A DNA stretch of 64,000 bases from Dyella_B sp036746095 (lineage in GTDB: Bacteria > Pseudomonadota > Gammaproteobacteria > Xanthomonadales > Rhodanobacteraceae), in contig NZ_DAIOEU010000017.1 in the NCBI RefSeq assembly GCF_036746095.1, positions 1 through 64,000 on the forward strand, read 5' to 3'. A program made the translations under genes and the position numbers. The notes under the pieces are model-generated. The model was given only the letters and a program-made list of their open reading frames with translations. It ran no database searches and was not told the DNA's origin. Each line of letters opens with the position of its first letter. The stretch's first letter is position 1. Shown in pieces: positions 37,593 through 47,216 of this stretch.

Positions 37593-37695
37593 GCGCCATC
37601 ACCTCTGTGGAAAGTGAGCGCATTATTTTTCGGCAAAGGTGATCGGCAGGTCGTTGGCGCGTGAGCGCGTTCAGCTGGCTTCCATGTGTGTTGCC

Positions 37696-39546
37696 TCAAT
37701 GCACCAGCCCGTGCGCGACGATGGCCGCACGCAATTCACGCGACAGCTCATCTACCGTGAACGGTTTGGTGATCAGGCGCACGTCCGGATCCAGCACGCC
37801 GTTATGCACGATGGCATTGCGCGAGTAGCCGGTCATGAACAGAACCGCCATGTCTGGCCGCATATCGCGAATGTCGTCGACCAATTGCTTGCCGTTGATG
37901 CCCGGCATCACCACGTCTGTCAGCATCGCATCGATGTGTCCATCCTTGGCCAGGGCGCTGCGAGCCGATTCGGCGTTGGCGGCGGAGATGGCCTGGTAGC
38001 CAAGGTCCTGCAGAACCGTCACGACGAACTCGCGCACGTCCGCATCGTCCTCCACCACCAGCACTTTGCGCGGGGGCTGGAGCGGTGCATCCGGTGCGGC
38101 GGACGGCCGGGCCTGCTCTTCCTTGCTGGCCGTATCGCGCGGCAGATACAGCTTGACCGTGGTGCCTACGCCCAGCTCGCTGTAGATCTTGATATGTCCC
38201 TGCGATTGCTTGATGAAACCATGCACCTGGCTGAGCCCAAGACCCGTGCCTTGCCCGACTTCCTTGGTGGTGAAGAATGGATCGAACGCCCGGCTCAAGA
38301 CGTCGGCCGACATGCCGCTACCGGTATCGGTGAGGGCGACCAGCACGTATTGTCCCGGCGTCACGTCGTTATGCGCGTCGGCATAGCTGCGGTCAAGAAA
38401 CACATTGGCCGTCTCGATGGTGAGTTTGCCCACGCCTTTCATGGCATCACGCGCATTCACCGCCAGGTTGAGCAGTGCGCTTTCCAGCTGCGGGCGGTCC
38501 ACATACGCCCGCCACAGCCCACCGCCCTGCACCGTTTCGATCTGCATGTTTTCGCCGAGTGAACGATGCAGCATCACGGAGACGTCCTGCACGCACTGAT
38601 TGACGTCCACCGGCTTGGGTTGCAAGGACTGCTGGCGCGAAAAGGCCAGCAGCCGCTTGGTGAGCTCGGCCGCGCGCTGTGCGCCGGTCAGGGCGTTGCT
38701 TGCAAATGTGCGGCAACGGGCTTCGCTTTCCGGCAGGCGCCTGAGCAGCATTTCCAGATTGCCGACAATGATCGCCAGCATGTTGTTGAAGTCATGCGCC
38801 ACGCCGCCGGTCAGCTGGCCCAGCGCTTCCATCTTCTGCGACTGGCGCCATTGCCGTTCGGCCGCTTCGCGCTGCACGATTTCCTCGCGCAGCACGCGAT
38901 TCTTGTCGCGCATGTCCCACGCATAACGGCGCGCTTTCCATACCACGATGCAGCCCAGCAGGCAGGTCAACAGGGTCAGCAGCACCGCTACCGCGGTGAG
39001 CAAGCGGTGATGCATCGCCGCTGCCGAACTGCGCTCGCGCAGCATCTCCAGTTCGCTGCGATCGAAATCGGCGACCAGGTCGCGAATGCGCTGGATCAGG
39101 TTGCGGCCAAGATGGGTGGCGACCAGTTCCATCGCCGCCCGGGCATGCCCGCGCTGGCGTTGCTGGATGGTGCTGGAGAGCTCGTCCATCTTCGCGGCGA
39201 TCGCGGGATAAAGTTCCCTCAATTGCTGTTGATGCACCGCGTTTTGTTCGGTCAGCTGGCGCAGCTGGCCTTCCAGTACCGGCAGTTCGGCCTTTGCCTG
39301 GAAGAAGGGAACGGTGTAGCTGACGTTGCCGGTCAACAGATAGCCACGCTCTCCCGACTCGGCTTGCTGCACGGTGACCAGCAGTTGCTGCAGCGTTTGG
39401 CGTACCAGCATGGAATGCTCGACCAGCCGATCGGCACCCGAACTGGAAAACGCCGCGATGATCACCAGCACGCACACGCACAGCAACAGCATGAATGCGC
39501 CGACGAGCCCGAGCCGGATACGTACCCGTGCTGATTCGTGCTCCAT
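37696..39546 (-). CDS. CHASE3-domain hybrid histidine kinase
   Basis: A 616-aa inner-membrane sensor kinase. First helix LVGAFMLLLCVCVLVIIAAF, then a periplasmic CHASE3 domain (about residues 38-178, with GERGYLLTG), second helix near 182-205, and a HisKA region with His251 in GGVAHDFNN. The ATPase domain has NLAVNARDAM, DTGSGM and GTGLGLSQVHGF. A C-terminal receiver has Asp544 in MLTDVVMPG and the lysine in LITKPF. The ligand is not predictable. The response regulator gene 120 bases upstream on the same strand is a likely partner. The start follows AAAGG at about ten bases. Confidence 0.93.
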   Translation of the reverse strand: MEHESARVRIRLGLVGAFMLLLCVCVLVIIAAFSSSGADRLVEHSMLVRQTLQQLLVTVQQAESGERGYLLTGNVSYTVPFFQAKAELPVLEGQLRQLTEQNAVHQQQLRELYPAIAAKMDELSSTIQQRQRGHARAAMELVATHLGRNLIQRIRDLVADFDRSELEMLRERSSAAAMHHRLLTAVAVLLTLLTCLLGCIVVWKARRYAWDMRDKNRVLREEIVQREAAERQWRQSQKMEALGQLTGGVAHDFNNMLAIIVGNLEMLLRRLPESEARCRTFASNALTGAQRAAELTKRLLAFSRQQSLQPKPVDVNQCVQDVSVMLHRSLGENMQIETVQGGGLWRAYVDRPQLESALLNLAVNARDAMKGVGKLTIETANVFLDRSYADAHNDVTPGQYVLVALTDTGSGMSADVLSRAFDPFFTTKEVGQGTGLGLSQVHGFIKQSQGHIKIYSELGVGTTVKLYLPRDTASKEEQARPSAAPDAPLQPPRKVLVVEDDADVREFVVTVLQDLGYQAISAANAESARSALAKDGHIDAMLTDVVMPGINGKQLVDDIRDMRPDMAVLFMTGYSRNAIVHNGVLDPDVRLITKPFTVDELSRELRAAIVAHGLVH

Positions 39547-39665
39547 ACGCCAAAGCCTTTAGTAGAACTGACTCGAGCCGGTTTGCAGGCTCGCATCCTT
39601 GCGTTTACGCGTTCCGGATTGAGACATCCATGCCAGCCAGTCGATGCGTGCGCACCGCCTTTGGC

Positions 39666-40016
39666 TCATGCTTGTTCGGTGATGGCCGCCAACAGGGTCT
39701 TGCGGTCAAAAGGCTTGGAGAGATATTTCATCCACGATTGGAGTTGTTCTTCGGGCGGCTCGCTTTCACCGGACATCACGATCATCGGGCACTTCAGCCC
39801 TTCATCGTGCATGGCCTTGCCCATTTCGATGCCGCTCATTCCCTTGTTCAAATTGAGGTCGGTCACCACCACGCCAATGTCGGGACGAACCGAGGCCACT
39901 TGCAAAGCTTGTTCGGGACCGGCCGCCGCTACGACTTCGTAACCGGCATCCTCGAGCATGAATGCGGTCACTTCCAGCACATCCCGATTGTCGTCTACGA
40001 GCAGAACTGTCTTCAT
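39666..40016 (-). CDS. Single-domain response regulator
   Basis: A 116-aa receiver only, with no output domain: acidic pair in LLVDDNRD, phospho-acceptor in VVVTDLNLN, Ser in MIVMSGES, Lys in YLSKPFD. It probably relays phosphate from the hybrid kinase at 37696 or modulates it. ATG at 40016 is preceded by GGGGA. The frame upstream is open but unsupported. Confidence 0.88.
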   Translation of the reverse strand: MKTVLLVDDNRDVLEVTAFMLEDAGYEVVAAAGPEQALQVASVRPDIGVVVTDLNLNKGMSGIEMGKAMHDEGLKCPMIVMSGESEPPEEQLQSWMKYLSKPFDRKTLLAAITEQA

Positions 40017-40261
40017 GCCATCCCCACCCGACTTGCCATGCCGAACCCGGCGATCCGCCGAACGGTATTCGGCGCCAGTACAACGGACAATGAACACCTT
40101 ACTGATAAGGCAACAATAGCCAAAACGGCGGGACGACTTGTGAAAGCCGGGTCAACGCAATCGTTTCCTTTCGTCAATGGAATGTGTTCGTTCACGCGCA
40201 GGCGACCCATCCCTGACTAGTTTGCTTTGGTCGCAAATAGTTTCGGATGTAATGACTAAGG

Positions 40262-40390
40262 ATGCTCAAACGCATAGGCTGGATCGTGTTCGTATTGCTG
40301 CTGGCGGGGTTCATTCTCGCCGGCGCCTATCGCGCCATGCGCCATGAAGAAGCCCGTCCGCCCACGCCGCATTCCCCGCCTTACCGCTGA
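40262..40390 (+). CDS. Possible 42-aa single-pass membrane protein
   Basis: MLKRIGWIVFVLLLAGFILA forms a basic start and one helix, followed by a short basic/proline tail (AMRHEEARPPTPHSPP). The hydrophobic pattern is that of a real small membrane protein, but AAGG lies directly against the ATG, too near for a good SD. Convergent with the gene at 40398, seven bases away. Confidence 0.45.
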   Translation: MLKRIGWIVFVLLLAGFILAGAYRAMRHEEARPPTPHSPPYR

Positions 40391-40397
40391 TGGAGAC

Positions 40398-40877
40398 CTA
40401 CCACTGTTCCATCCGCTCCGCGCGGGTATGTTCGGCGTACGGATACCGCTTCAGCGCATGCATGTCGGCACTGCCCTCCTGCACCGCTGCATAGGCATGC
40501 TCGATCACCACACGCGACAGCCTGGAAAGGCGATCATCCAGCAACGCGCGCTCGTACTTCGCCTTGATGCGTTCCTCGCAGCGCTCCACTTCGTCGATCA
40601 GCGCGCAGTAGCCGTAGTCCATGAGCAGGCGAAGGTTGCCGAACAGACGCAAAGGATGGGGCGGCGGCATGCTCTCGCGCTGCGGATTGCCGGTGATGGC
40701 CACCAGTTGGTCCTGCAGTTCCTGCGCAATCAGCTTGCGCTGGACTGACAGATGTTCGAACAGGGCACGAATTCTCGGATTGCCGACATTGCCCGCCACT
40801 TTGCGGTAATGCCTGGCGCTATCCATCGTCGCTCCGATGAGGCCATTGAGAGTGTTGATGTCACCATCCGCGTTCAT
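40398..40877 (-). CDS. DUF2383/PA2169-type four-helix-bundle protein
   Basis: A 159-aa cytoplasmic protein in the ferritin-like DUF2383 family: INTLNGLIGATMDSARHYRK at the N-terminus, LSVQRKLIAQELQDQL, and CEERIKAKYERALLDD in the third helix. Members are often in stationary-phase or stress regulons and lack proven activity. GGGGAG lies about eight bases before the ATG at 40877. Confidence 0.78.
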   Translation of the reverse strand: MNADGDINTLNGLIGATMDSARHYRKVAGNVGNPRIRALFEHLSVQRKLIAQELQDQLVAITGNPQRESMPPPHPLRLFGNLRLLMDYGYCALIDEVERCEERIKAKYERALLDDRLSRLSRVVIEHAYAAVQEGSADMHALKRYPYAEHTRAERMEQW

Positions 40878-41010
40878 GAGCTTTCTCCCCACACCAGAAC
40901 GCTGATCTTGAATGCACGCCCGTACATGGCGGGCGGAAACAAGGTGAAAATTTTCGGCTTGCGACGTGAGTGATGCGAAGCTAGCAAAAGGGTTGCGGGG
41001 AGATGCGTGG

Positions 41011-41068
41011 GCTGGGATGAAAATCCCAGCTTCATTTTCGGCGTTTCACGCTGGGATTTCATCCCAGC
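41011..41068. repeat. Pair of GGGAT-type palindromes
   Basis: GCTGGGATGAAAATCCCAGC (41011-41030) and GCTGGGATTTCATCCCAGC (41050-41068), 20 bases apart. Each can form a hairpin and the two are inverted relative to each other. Same family as 12211-12261. Confidence 0.75.
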
Positions 41069-41090
41069 TACGCGGCTAACAACTCTCACC

Positions 41091-41208
41091 CGTCATCCCC
41101 GCGAAGGCTGGAATCCAGTGAAATACATCGTGCGCAGCACACGAAAACCTTTATATCGTGTGCTGCACACATCACTTTTAACTGGATTCCGGCCTCCGCC
41201 GGAATGGC
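41091..41208. repeat. BIME-like composite repeat
   Basis: Outer arms CGTCATCCCCGCGAAGGCTGG and ACTGGATTCCGGCCTCCGCC are related to the 14652-14800 unit. Inside lies a second palindrome (CGTGCGCAGCACACGA and TCGTGTGCTGCACAC), so the whole can fold as a cruciform-like element. Confidence 0.7.
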
Positions 41209-41285
41209 AAGCACCCTATCTATCGCAGATAAAGGGTGCCGATGCCTCTCGCCCTCAAGCGAGAGCAAGTGTTGCCCGGCTGTTA

Positions 41286-41534
41286 CTAATGCCCCGCCGT
41301 CGACGGCGTCGCCGGTGCTGCCGGCGAGGGTGCGGTGCCGGTCGTGGCCGGCGGCATGGCAGCGGTATGCGCGGGTGCCGGTGTGACAGGTGTCGCCGCG
41401 GGGCTATTGGCGGTGGAAGTGGTCGCCGGCGCATTGCCGTTGGGGTTGCTATTGCCGTTGTCACCATTGTTGCCGCAACCGGCGAGGGCAAGTCCCAGAC
41501 AGGTGGCAGCCAGAGCAAGTGTCGTGCGATTCAT
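41286..41534 (-). CDS. Small Ala/Pro/Thr-rich lipoprotein, unknown
   Basis: An 82-aa product with lipobox LALAGC (Cys near residue 20), then an Asn/Gly stretch and a low-complexity Ala-Pro-Thr tail with no fold expected. AGGAG lies eight bases before the ATG at 41534, a strong start. No family recognised. Sequence 41535-41827 beyond it shows no further gene. Confidence 0.65.
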   Translation of the reverse strand: MNRTTLALAATCLGLALAGCGNNGDNGNSNPNGNAPATTSTANSPAATPVTPAPAHTAAMPPATTGTAPSPAAPATPSTAGH

Positions 41535-41827
41535 GAGATTTTCTCCTGACGTGACATGGAAATTTTCGCGTCGAGCCAAGTGGATCTGTAATCGTGCATC
41601 GCCGGATCAACTGCATCTCATTAGACGATTACAAGCCGCACCTTGATCCCCTTGTATGCAAGATTTCGTGGAGTAATTGTCAAGGTCCTGTTTCAAAAAC
41701 CGAATAAAACCCGACAATCGCCCGCTTGCCCCTGAAAAGCGGGGCTTTCGTGAATGAAGCCTCAGCGCATCGGTTTCCTCCTTCTGGCAGCTGGGCAGCC
41801 AACGCAAATCCGGCGGCTGCCTCGCCC

Positions 41828-43873
41828 TCACATCAGCAACGACCGGGCCAGCGTGCATACCCGGTCCACCGTAAACCCGTATTCCCGTACCACTCTTTCG
41901 CCCGGCGCCGAAGCGCCGAAACGGTTCACGCCCAGCATGGCGCCACGCGGCCCGATGTATTTGTCCCAGCCTTGCGGCACACCCATTTCCACCGCCAGGC
42001 GTGCTTCGATCGAGGGTGGCAGCACCTTGTCACGCTCGCTCTGCGGCAAGGCTTCGAACAGTTCATGGCTGGGCATGGATACGCAGCGCACGGGGATGCC
42101 CTCCTCGCCGAGGCGGCTGGCCGCAGCCAGGATCAACGGCACTTCCGAGCCGCTGGCGATCAGGATCAAGGCAGGCTGCCCCTGCGGTGGATCGGCCAGC
42201 ACATAAGCACCCTGCCGCAGGCCGTCGGCGGGGGCGTAGCGGCTGCGATCGAGCGTGGGCAATTTTTGCCGGCTCAACGCCAGCAGCACCGGACGGTTGC
42301 GCGTTTCCACCGCAACTTTCCATGCCACCGCCGTTTCATTGGCATCCGCCGGACGAATGACGATTGCCTCCGGTATCGCGCGCAATGCGGCAAGCTGTTC
42401 CACCGGCTGGTGGGTTGGGCCGTCTTCGCCCAGCGCAAGGCTGTCATGCGTGAACACGTGCACCAGGTGCAAGCCCATCAACGCGGCCAGGCGGATCGGC
42501 GGGCGCATGTAGTCGGAAAAAGTGAGAAACGTCGCGCCGTACGGAATGAAGCCGCCATGCGCCGCAAGACCATTCACGATCGCGCCCATCGCATGTTCGC
42601 GCACGCCGAAATGAATGTTGCGGCCGGTGTAATCGCCATGCTCGATGGCCGCTTCGCGCTCGCCGGTTTCGCCGGTACGCGGCGGGCGGAAATCGCCGAA
42701 TTTGCTCAAGGCGGTCTTGGTGGAAGGGTCAAGATCGGCCGAACCGCCTACCAGCGCGGGCAACCGCGGCGCCAGCGCATTCATCACCTTGCCGGACGAT
42801 TCGCGCGTGGCCAGCCCCTTTTCGTCCGGCGGGAAGATGGGGACATCCGCATCCCAACCTTCCGGCAAACCATCGCGCAAGCGCGTGTCGAGCTCGCGGT
42901 ACAGATCGGGATAGTGGTTCTGGTAATCCGTGAGCAGTTGCGTCCATGCATCGTCCTGTTCATGGCCGCGCGCAGGCTGCTTGCGCATGTGTGCGAACAC
43001 GTCATCCGGCACCAGGAATTCCGGCTCCAGTGGCCAGCCGAGTTTTTCCTTGGTTTTACGCACGTTCTCTTCGCCAAGCGCCGAACCATGCGCTTTGTAG
43101 CTGTCCTGTTCGGGCGAACCAAAACCGATGTGGGTGCGCACGCGAATCAACGAAGGACGGGCCACCTCGCGGCGCGCCTGGCTGATTGCCATGTCGATGG
43201 CGTGCAGATCATTGCCATCTTCCACCGTGGCGGTGTGCCAGCCATAGGCCTGGAAGCGCTGCACGCGATTTTCTGAAAAAGTAATCTCCGTGCTGCCGGC
43301 GAGGGTGACGCTGTTGTCGTCATAAAGAACGATCAGCCGCCCCAATTTCAAATGGCCGGCAAGCGAAGCCACCTCCGATGCCACACCTTCCATCAGGTCG
43401 CCATCGCTGGCGAGCGCGTAGGTGTAGTGATCGAACAGCCGGTACGCATCGCGGTTGTAGCGCGCTGCCAGCTGCGCTTCGGCAATCGCCATGCCGACCG
43501 CATTGCCGAAGCCCTGCCCGAGCGGTCCGGTGGTCACTTCCACGCCGGGCGTCACGCCGCGTTCCGGATGCCCGGGTGTCTTGCTGCCCCATTGGCGGAA
43601 CTGGCGAAGATCATCCAGGGTGATGCCATAGCCGCTCAAGAACAGCAGCGCATACAGCAGCGCCGAGCCGTGTCCGGCCGACAGCACGAAGCGGTCGCGG
43701 TCGGGCCAATGCGGATTGAGCGGGTTGTGCTTGAGATGGCGGTCCCACAACACGTACGCCATGGGCGCGGCACCCAACGGCAGGCCAGGGTGTCCGCTGT
43801 CGGCTTTTTGCACCATGTCGACGGCGAGAAAACGAATCGCGTCGATGCACTTTTGATCGAGATCGGGAGACAT
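41828..43873 (-). CDS. tkt: Transketolase
   Basis: Thiamine-diphosphate enzyme of the pentose-phosphate pathway, transferring two-carbon units between sugar phosphates. The 681-aa product is of normal length. TPP/Mg2+ motif: SDGDLMEG followed by YDDNS 25 residues on. N-terminal block ADSGHPGLPLGAAPMAYVLW. Pyrimidine domain: GVREHAMGAIVNGLAAHGG and HDSLALGEDGPTHQP, the latter with the active-site His region. It follows the metallothionein gene by 24 bases on the same strand; no clear SD precedes its ATG. Confidence 0.96.
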   Translation of the reverse strand: MSPDLDQKCIDAIRFLAVDMVQKADSGHPGLPLGAAPMAYVLWDRHLKHNPLNPHWPDRDRFVLSAGHGSALLYALLFLSGYGITLDDLRQFRQWGSKTPGHPERGVTPGVEVTTGPLGQGFGNAVGMAIAEAQLAARYNRDAYRLFDHYTYALASDGDLMEGVASEVASLAGHLKLGRLIVLYDDNSVTLAGSTEITFSENRVQRFQAYGWHTATVEDGNDLHAIDMAISQARREVARPSLIRVRTHIGFGSPEQDSYKAHGSALGEENVRKTKEKLGWPLEPEFLVPDDVFAHMRKQPARGHEQDDAWTQLLTDYQNHYPDLYRELDTRLRDGLPEGWDADVPIFPPDEKGLATRESSGKVMNALAPRLPALVGGSADLDPSTKTALSKFGDFRPPRTGETGEREAAIEHGDYTGRNIHFGVREHAMGAIVNGLAAHGGFIPYGATFLTFSDYMRPPIRLAALMGLHLVHVFTHDSLALGEDGPTHQPVEQLAALRAIPEAIVIRPADANETAVAWKVAVETRNRPVLLALSRQKLPTLDRSRYAPADGLRQGAYVLADPPQGQPALILIASGSEVPLILAAASRLGEEGIPVRCVSMPSHELFEALPQSERDKVLPPSIEARLAVEMGVPQGWDKYIGPRGAMLGVNRFGASAPGERVVREYGFTVDRVCTLARSLLM

Positions 43874-43897
43874 GGGTCGGAATCGGGCGAACGCGGT

Positions 43898-44059
43898 TCA
43901 GGTGCTGCCGGCCGCCTTGCAGGCCTCGTGCCCGCAACTACATTGCGTGCTTTCGGCACGCAGCTTGTCTGCCTGGCTACAGTGGTCGCTGCAATATTCG
44001 CCCAGCTGCGCCACCTTGCACTGGCACGGCCCATAGGCACATTTGTGATCGATCTCCAT
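43898..44059 (-). CDS. Small bacterial metallothionein-like protein
   Basis: A 53-aa, Cys-rich protein. Eight cysteines lie in CAYGPCQC, YCSDHC and CSCGHEAC, with His5, His26 and His44 as possible extra ligands. The order and spacing resemble SmtA/BmtA-type metallothioneins that bind Zn or Cd, though slightly fewer Cys are present than in SmtA. ATG at 44059 follows AGAGG at a loose distance. It lies 24 bases before tkt on the same strand, so they are probably co-transcribed. Confidence 0.82.
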   Translation of the reverse strand: MEIDHKCAYGPCQCKVAQLGEYCSDHCSQADKLRAESTQCSCGHEACKAAGST

Positions 44060-44363
44060 GCGGATGTCGCCTCTGGTCTGAAGAGCACAGGATGCTTTGA
44101 ACGCGCACCATGCAATGGCGCTGGTTTGCCTGGAGTGAAGATGGGATCGTCGTGATGGCGACACGCGCGCCAGGGTTCATGCGAGCGTACGCGCATCCCA
44201 GCGACGATGCAGGGCTGCACGGCGTGTCGCATCAGCGTGAACAGCTTCCGTCACACGCTGACCACGCGAACGGATGCTACTTTGCGCCCCTGCAACACCA
44301 GTCCGCATGAGCACGCCGCCGCATCTATTACTGATGGTGACAGGTATTGGCACAACACAACGG
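44060..44363. other. Divergent intergenic region, metallothionein / efflux outer-membrane gene
   Basis: About 300 bases. Contains the promoter region of the metallothionein-tkt pair and of the efflux operon. The efflux frame stays open upstream to 44274 with ATGs at 44274, 44307 and 44334, none with a good SD. No operator-like palindrome was recognised. Confidence 0.4.
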
Positions 44364-45857
44364 ATGTGCCGCCCCTTATGGCAAGGAGGCCTCGTTCTTC
44401 TCGGTGTTTCGTTGATCGCCGCGTGTGCGCCGGCTGCGCGGCCGCCGCAGTTTGCACCGCGTCAGCGAGTGCCTTTGACAGGCACACCCACCGGCACGGC
44501 GAGCTGGCCCGAGGATCAATGGTGGAAGCGCTACCACGATCCGCAACTCGATCGCCTGATGGCGCTCGCCCTCCGCGACTCGCCCGATCTGCAGCAAGCG
44601 CAAGCGCGCTATACCGCTGCGGAGCGCGCCGTCGCTACGCAAAAAGCGCAACTCAACCCGCAAGTGCGCGGTTTCGTCAGCGGCGCTCATGCCTACAGCA
44701 AGGTCGTCACCCATGCGAACCCGGGCAACGGCAGCAGCGGCGCGCAAGGCATCAACCTCAATCCCAGACACAGCTGGGCCAACGACGGCCTCGCCGCCGC
44801 GCGGTTCACCTGGGACCTGGACCTATGGGGCAAGCAGAAAGATGCGGTGGCGCAGGCGATCGGCCAGGCCAATGCCGCCAAGGCCGAACGCGCCATGGCA
44901 GCCAACTCGCTGCACTACAACGTCGCGCGCACGTATTTCGATTGGCAAAGCCAGCAGGCTCGACTGCAGCTGGCCAGGCAGGCAGCGCAGGATGCATCGG
45001 CCTATCGCAACCTGGTGGCGATGCGCGTGCACGCCGGGCTGGACGATCCACAAGTGCTCGACCAGGCCGATGCGCAACTGGCGGCGCAGCGGCGCGAGAT
45101 CGCCGCGCTGCAAGGCATGAGTTCGCTCGACCTGGTGCAACTGGCAGCCGTGGCCGGTGTCTCCGCGCAGGAACTCGGCACGCTGCAAGCACACGCACTA
45201 CCGGCTCCCGATACCAGCGTGCCGCCCTATGCCGGCCTGGAACTGATCGCGCGACGGCCGGATATCGTCGCCAACCGCTGGCAGATCGAATCCTCCATCA
45301 AGGGCATAGACGCCGCACGCGCCGCCTACTATCCGGACGTCAGCTTGCTGGCGCTGGGCGCTTATCTGCGCATGTATCCCAATCTCGGCTCCGGCACGCG
45401 CGCGAATATCGGGCTCGGCAATGTAGGCGCTTCCGTGAACCTGCCGATCTTCAGTGGCGGACGCTTGAAGGCGCAGCTGGAAAGCCGCCAGGCGGAACTG
45501 GACAGCGCCGTTGCCACTTACAACAGCACCGTCGTGCAGGCCGCGCGCGACGTCGCGCAGCAGATCGCCACCATGCAGCAATTGCAGGCGGAACAGACCC
45601 AGACCGATCGCCAGTTCACCGACGTCAGCGCGCAAAACCAGCGCGCGGACCGGCGCCGCCGGCAAGGCCTGGATGACGACCGCAGGTGGCTCAGCCTGCA
45701 GATGCAACTGGCGCAGCAGCGCGATGCGCAAGTGCAAGTAAGCAGCCAGCTGCTGACCGCCAACCTCGCGCTGATCTACGCCCTCGGCGGCGGTTACCGC
45801 GACACAAACATACCCGCCCTTCCCTCCGGCCCGACCGCACAGGATGCCTCGCGATGA
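44364..45857 (+). CDS. Outer-membrane efflux lipoprotein (NodT/OprM family)
   Basis: TolC-like channel component for the EmrAB-type pump encoded downstream. From ATG at 44364 the 497-aa product has a lipoprotein signal ending LIAACA, the NodT-type early block EDQWWKRYHDPQLDRLMALA, paired helical repeats (ARYTAAERAVATQKAQLNPQ and NLVAMRVHAGLDDPQVLDQA), and RPDIVANRWQIESSIKGIDA in the second half. Upstream ATGs would only lengthen the leader. Its stop overlaps the adaptor start (ATGA). Confidence 0.9.
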   Translation: MCRPLWQGGLVLLGVSLIAACAPAARPPQFAPRQRVPLTGTPTGTASWPEDQWWKRYHDPQLDRLMALALRDSPDLQQAQARYTAAERAVATQKAQLNPQVRGFVSGAHAYSKVVTHANPGNGSSGAQGINLNPRHSWANDGLAAARFTWDLDLWGKQKDAVAQAIGQANAAKAERAMAANSLHYNVARTYFDWQSQQARLQLARQAAQDASAYRNLVAMRVHAGLDDPQVLDQADAQLAAQRREIAALQGMSSLDLVQLAAVAGVSAQELGTLQAHALPAPDTSVPPYAGLELIARRPDIVANRWQIESSIKGIDAARAAYYPDVSLLALGAYLRMYPNLGSGTRANIGLGNVGASVNLPIFSGGRLKAQLESRQAELDSAVATYNSTVVQAARDVAQQIATMQQLQAEQTQTDRQFTDVSAQNQRADRRRRQGLDDDRRWLSLQMQLAQQRDAQVQVSSQLLTANLALIYALGGGYRDTNIPALPSGPTAQDASR

Positions 45858-47176
45858 GCCCGGCGCAAGACAACGAACACAACGACGAAAACCCCGGCGA
45901 ATACCGGTACCGCTACAAGTACCTGTACAAGTACGGCGACGACAAGGACGAGCCAAAGAGCGACGAGGACAAGCAAAAGGAAGAAGAAAACAAAAAGAAG
46001 GAACAGGACAAGCAAAAAGATCAGGACGCCGAGCAACAGCGCAAGAAGAAGCGCAAGCGCATCATCGTGATGAGCATCATTGCCGACGTGTTCGTGCTGG
46101 CCGGCCTGGTCTGGCTGCTGCTCTACATCTTCGTCTTCAGCCAGCGGGAAAAAACCGACGATGCCTACGTGCGCGGCAACATGGTCACCATCTCGCCGCG
46201 CGTGCCGGGCACCGTGGTGGAAATCGCCGTCGACGAGACCCAACGGGTGCGTGCGGGCCAAGTACTGATCCGCCTCGATCCGGCCGATGCGCAAGTCACC
46301 CTGATGAGCGCCGAAGGGCAACTTGCCCAGGCCGTACGCAACGCACAGCAGGCCATCGAGCAAGCAGCCGAAGCGGACGCCGCCGTGACGCAGCGGCGCG
46401 CACAGTACGAAACGGAGCGCGACGATTACCAGCGCCGTTTTCCGTTGATCAGCGCGCATGCGGTGTCCAAGGAAGAAGCCTATAACGCAGGCCGCCAGAT
46501 GCGTGCCGCGTACGCTGCGCTTCAACAGGCCGAACACCAGGCCGCCGCCGCGCACGCGCTAGTCGACGGCACCGATGTACGCAGTTTCCCTGCCGTGGTG
46601 CAGGCACGCGCGCAGTTCCGCAATGCGTGGATCAACAACAATCGCGACGCCATCGTCTCGCCGATCGACGGCATTGCGTCACGCCGCCAGGTGCAGGTCG
46701 GCCAGCGCGTGCAACCGGGCCAGGACCTGCTCACCATCGTGCCGCTGACCGATCTGTGGGTGGACGCGAACTTCAAGGAAACCCAGCTGCAGAACATCCG
46801 CATCGGCCAGCCGGTAACGATCACCACCGATACCTATTCGCACGCGACGTACCACGGCAAGGTGGTGGGCTTCAACGCCGGCACCGGCAGCGCGTTCTCC
46901 CTGCTGCCCGCGGAAAACGCCACCGGCAACTGGATCAAGGTCGTGCAGCGCCTGCCGGTGCGCATCTCGCTCGATCCGAAGGAACTCCAGCAGCATCCGC
47001 TCATGATCGGCCTGTCCACCGACGTCAAGGTGGATACGCACAACCGCCAAGGCACGATGCTGCAAACGCAGGTGCGCAGCAAGCCGTTGATGAGTACCGA
47101 TGTGTACGAACGCGAGGTGCGCGATGCGGATGAGAAAGCGGAGCAGATCATTTTGAAGAATACGGTGGAGCCGTGA
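45854..47176 (+). CDS. EmrA-family membrane-fusion adaptor with charged N-terminal extension
   Basis: A 440-aa HlyD/EmrA-type adaptor linking the MFS pump to the outer-membrane channel. Cytoplasmic residues 17-69 are very unusual: a YRYRYKYLYKY stretch, then about 40 residues of almost only K, E, D and Q ending KKKRKR. A helix (IIADVFVLAGLVWLLLYIFV) and the adaptor proper follow: KTDDAYVRGNMVTISPRVPG, two coiled-coil arms, SPIDGIASRRQVQVGQ, and LWVDANFKETQL. It overlaps the channel gene by ATGA and is followed by the pump gene. Confidence 0.93.
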   Translation: MSPAQDNEHNDENPGEYRYRYKYLYKYGDDKDEPKSDEDKQKEEENKKKEQDKQKDQDAEQQRKKKRKRIIVMSIIADVFVLAGLVWLLLYIFVFSQREKTDDAYVRGNMVTISPRVPGTVVEIAVDETQRVRAGQVLIRLDPADAQVTLMSAEGQLAQAVRNAQQAIEQAAEADAAVTQRRAQYETERDDYQRRFPLISAHAVSKEEAYNAGRQMRAAYAALQQAEHQAAAAHALVDGTDVRSFPAVVQARAQFRNAWINNNRDAIVSPIDGIASRRQVQVGQRVQPGQDLLTIVPLTDLWVDANFKETQLQNIRIGQPVTITTDTYSHATYHGKVVGFNAGTGSAFSLLPAENATGNWIKVVQRLPVRISLDPKELQQHPLMIGLSTDVKVDTHNRQGTMLQTQVRSKPLMSTDVYEREVRDADEKAEQIILKNTVEP

Positions 47177-47216
47177 GCGTCAACCTTTATGCCTGCGGGA
47201 CACGGCTCACCCCCCT

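Noticed and set aside
41752..43276. 516-aa open frame opposite transketolase
   Set aside because: Antisense shadow; transketolase on the minus strand is complete with all motifs.
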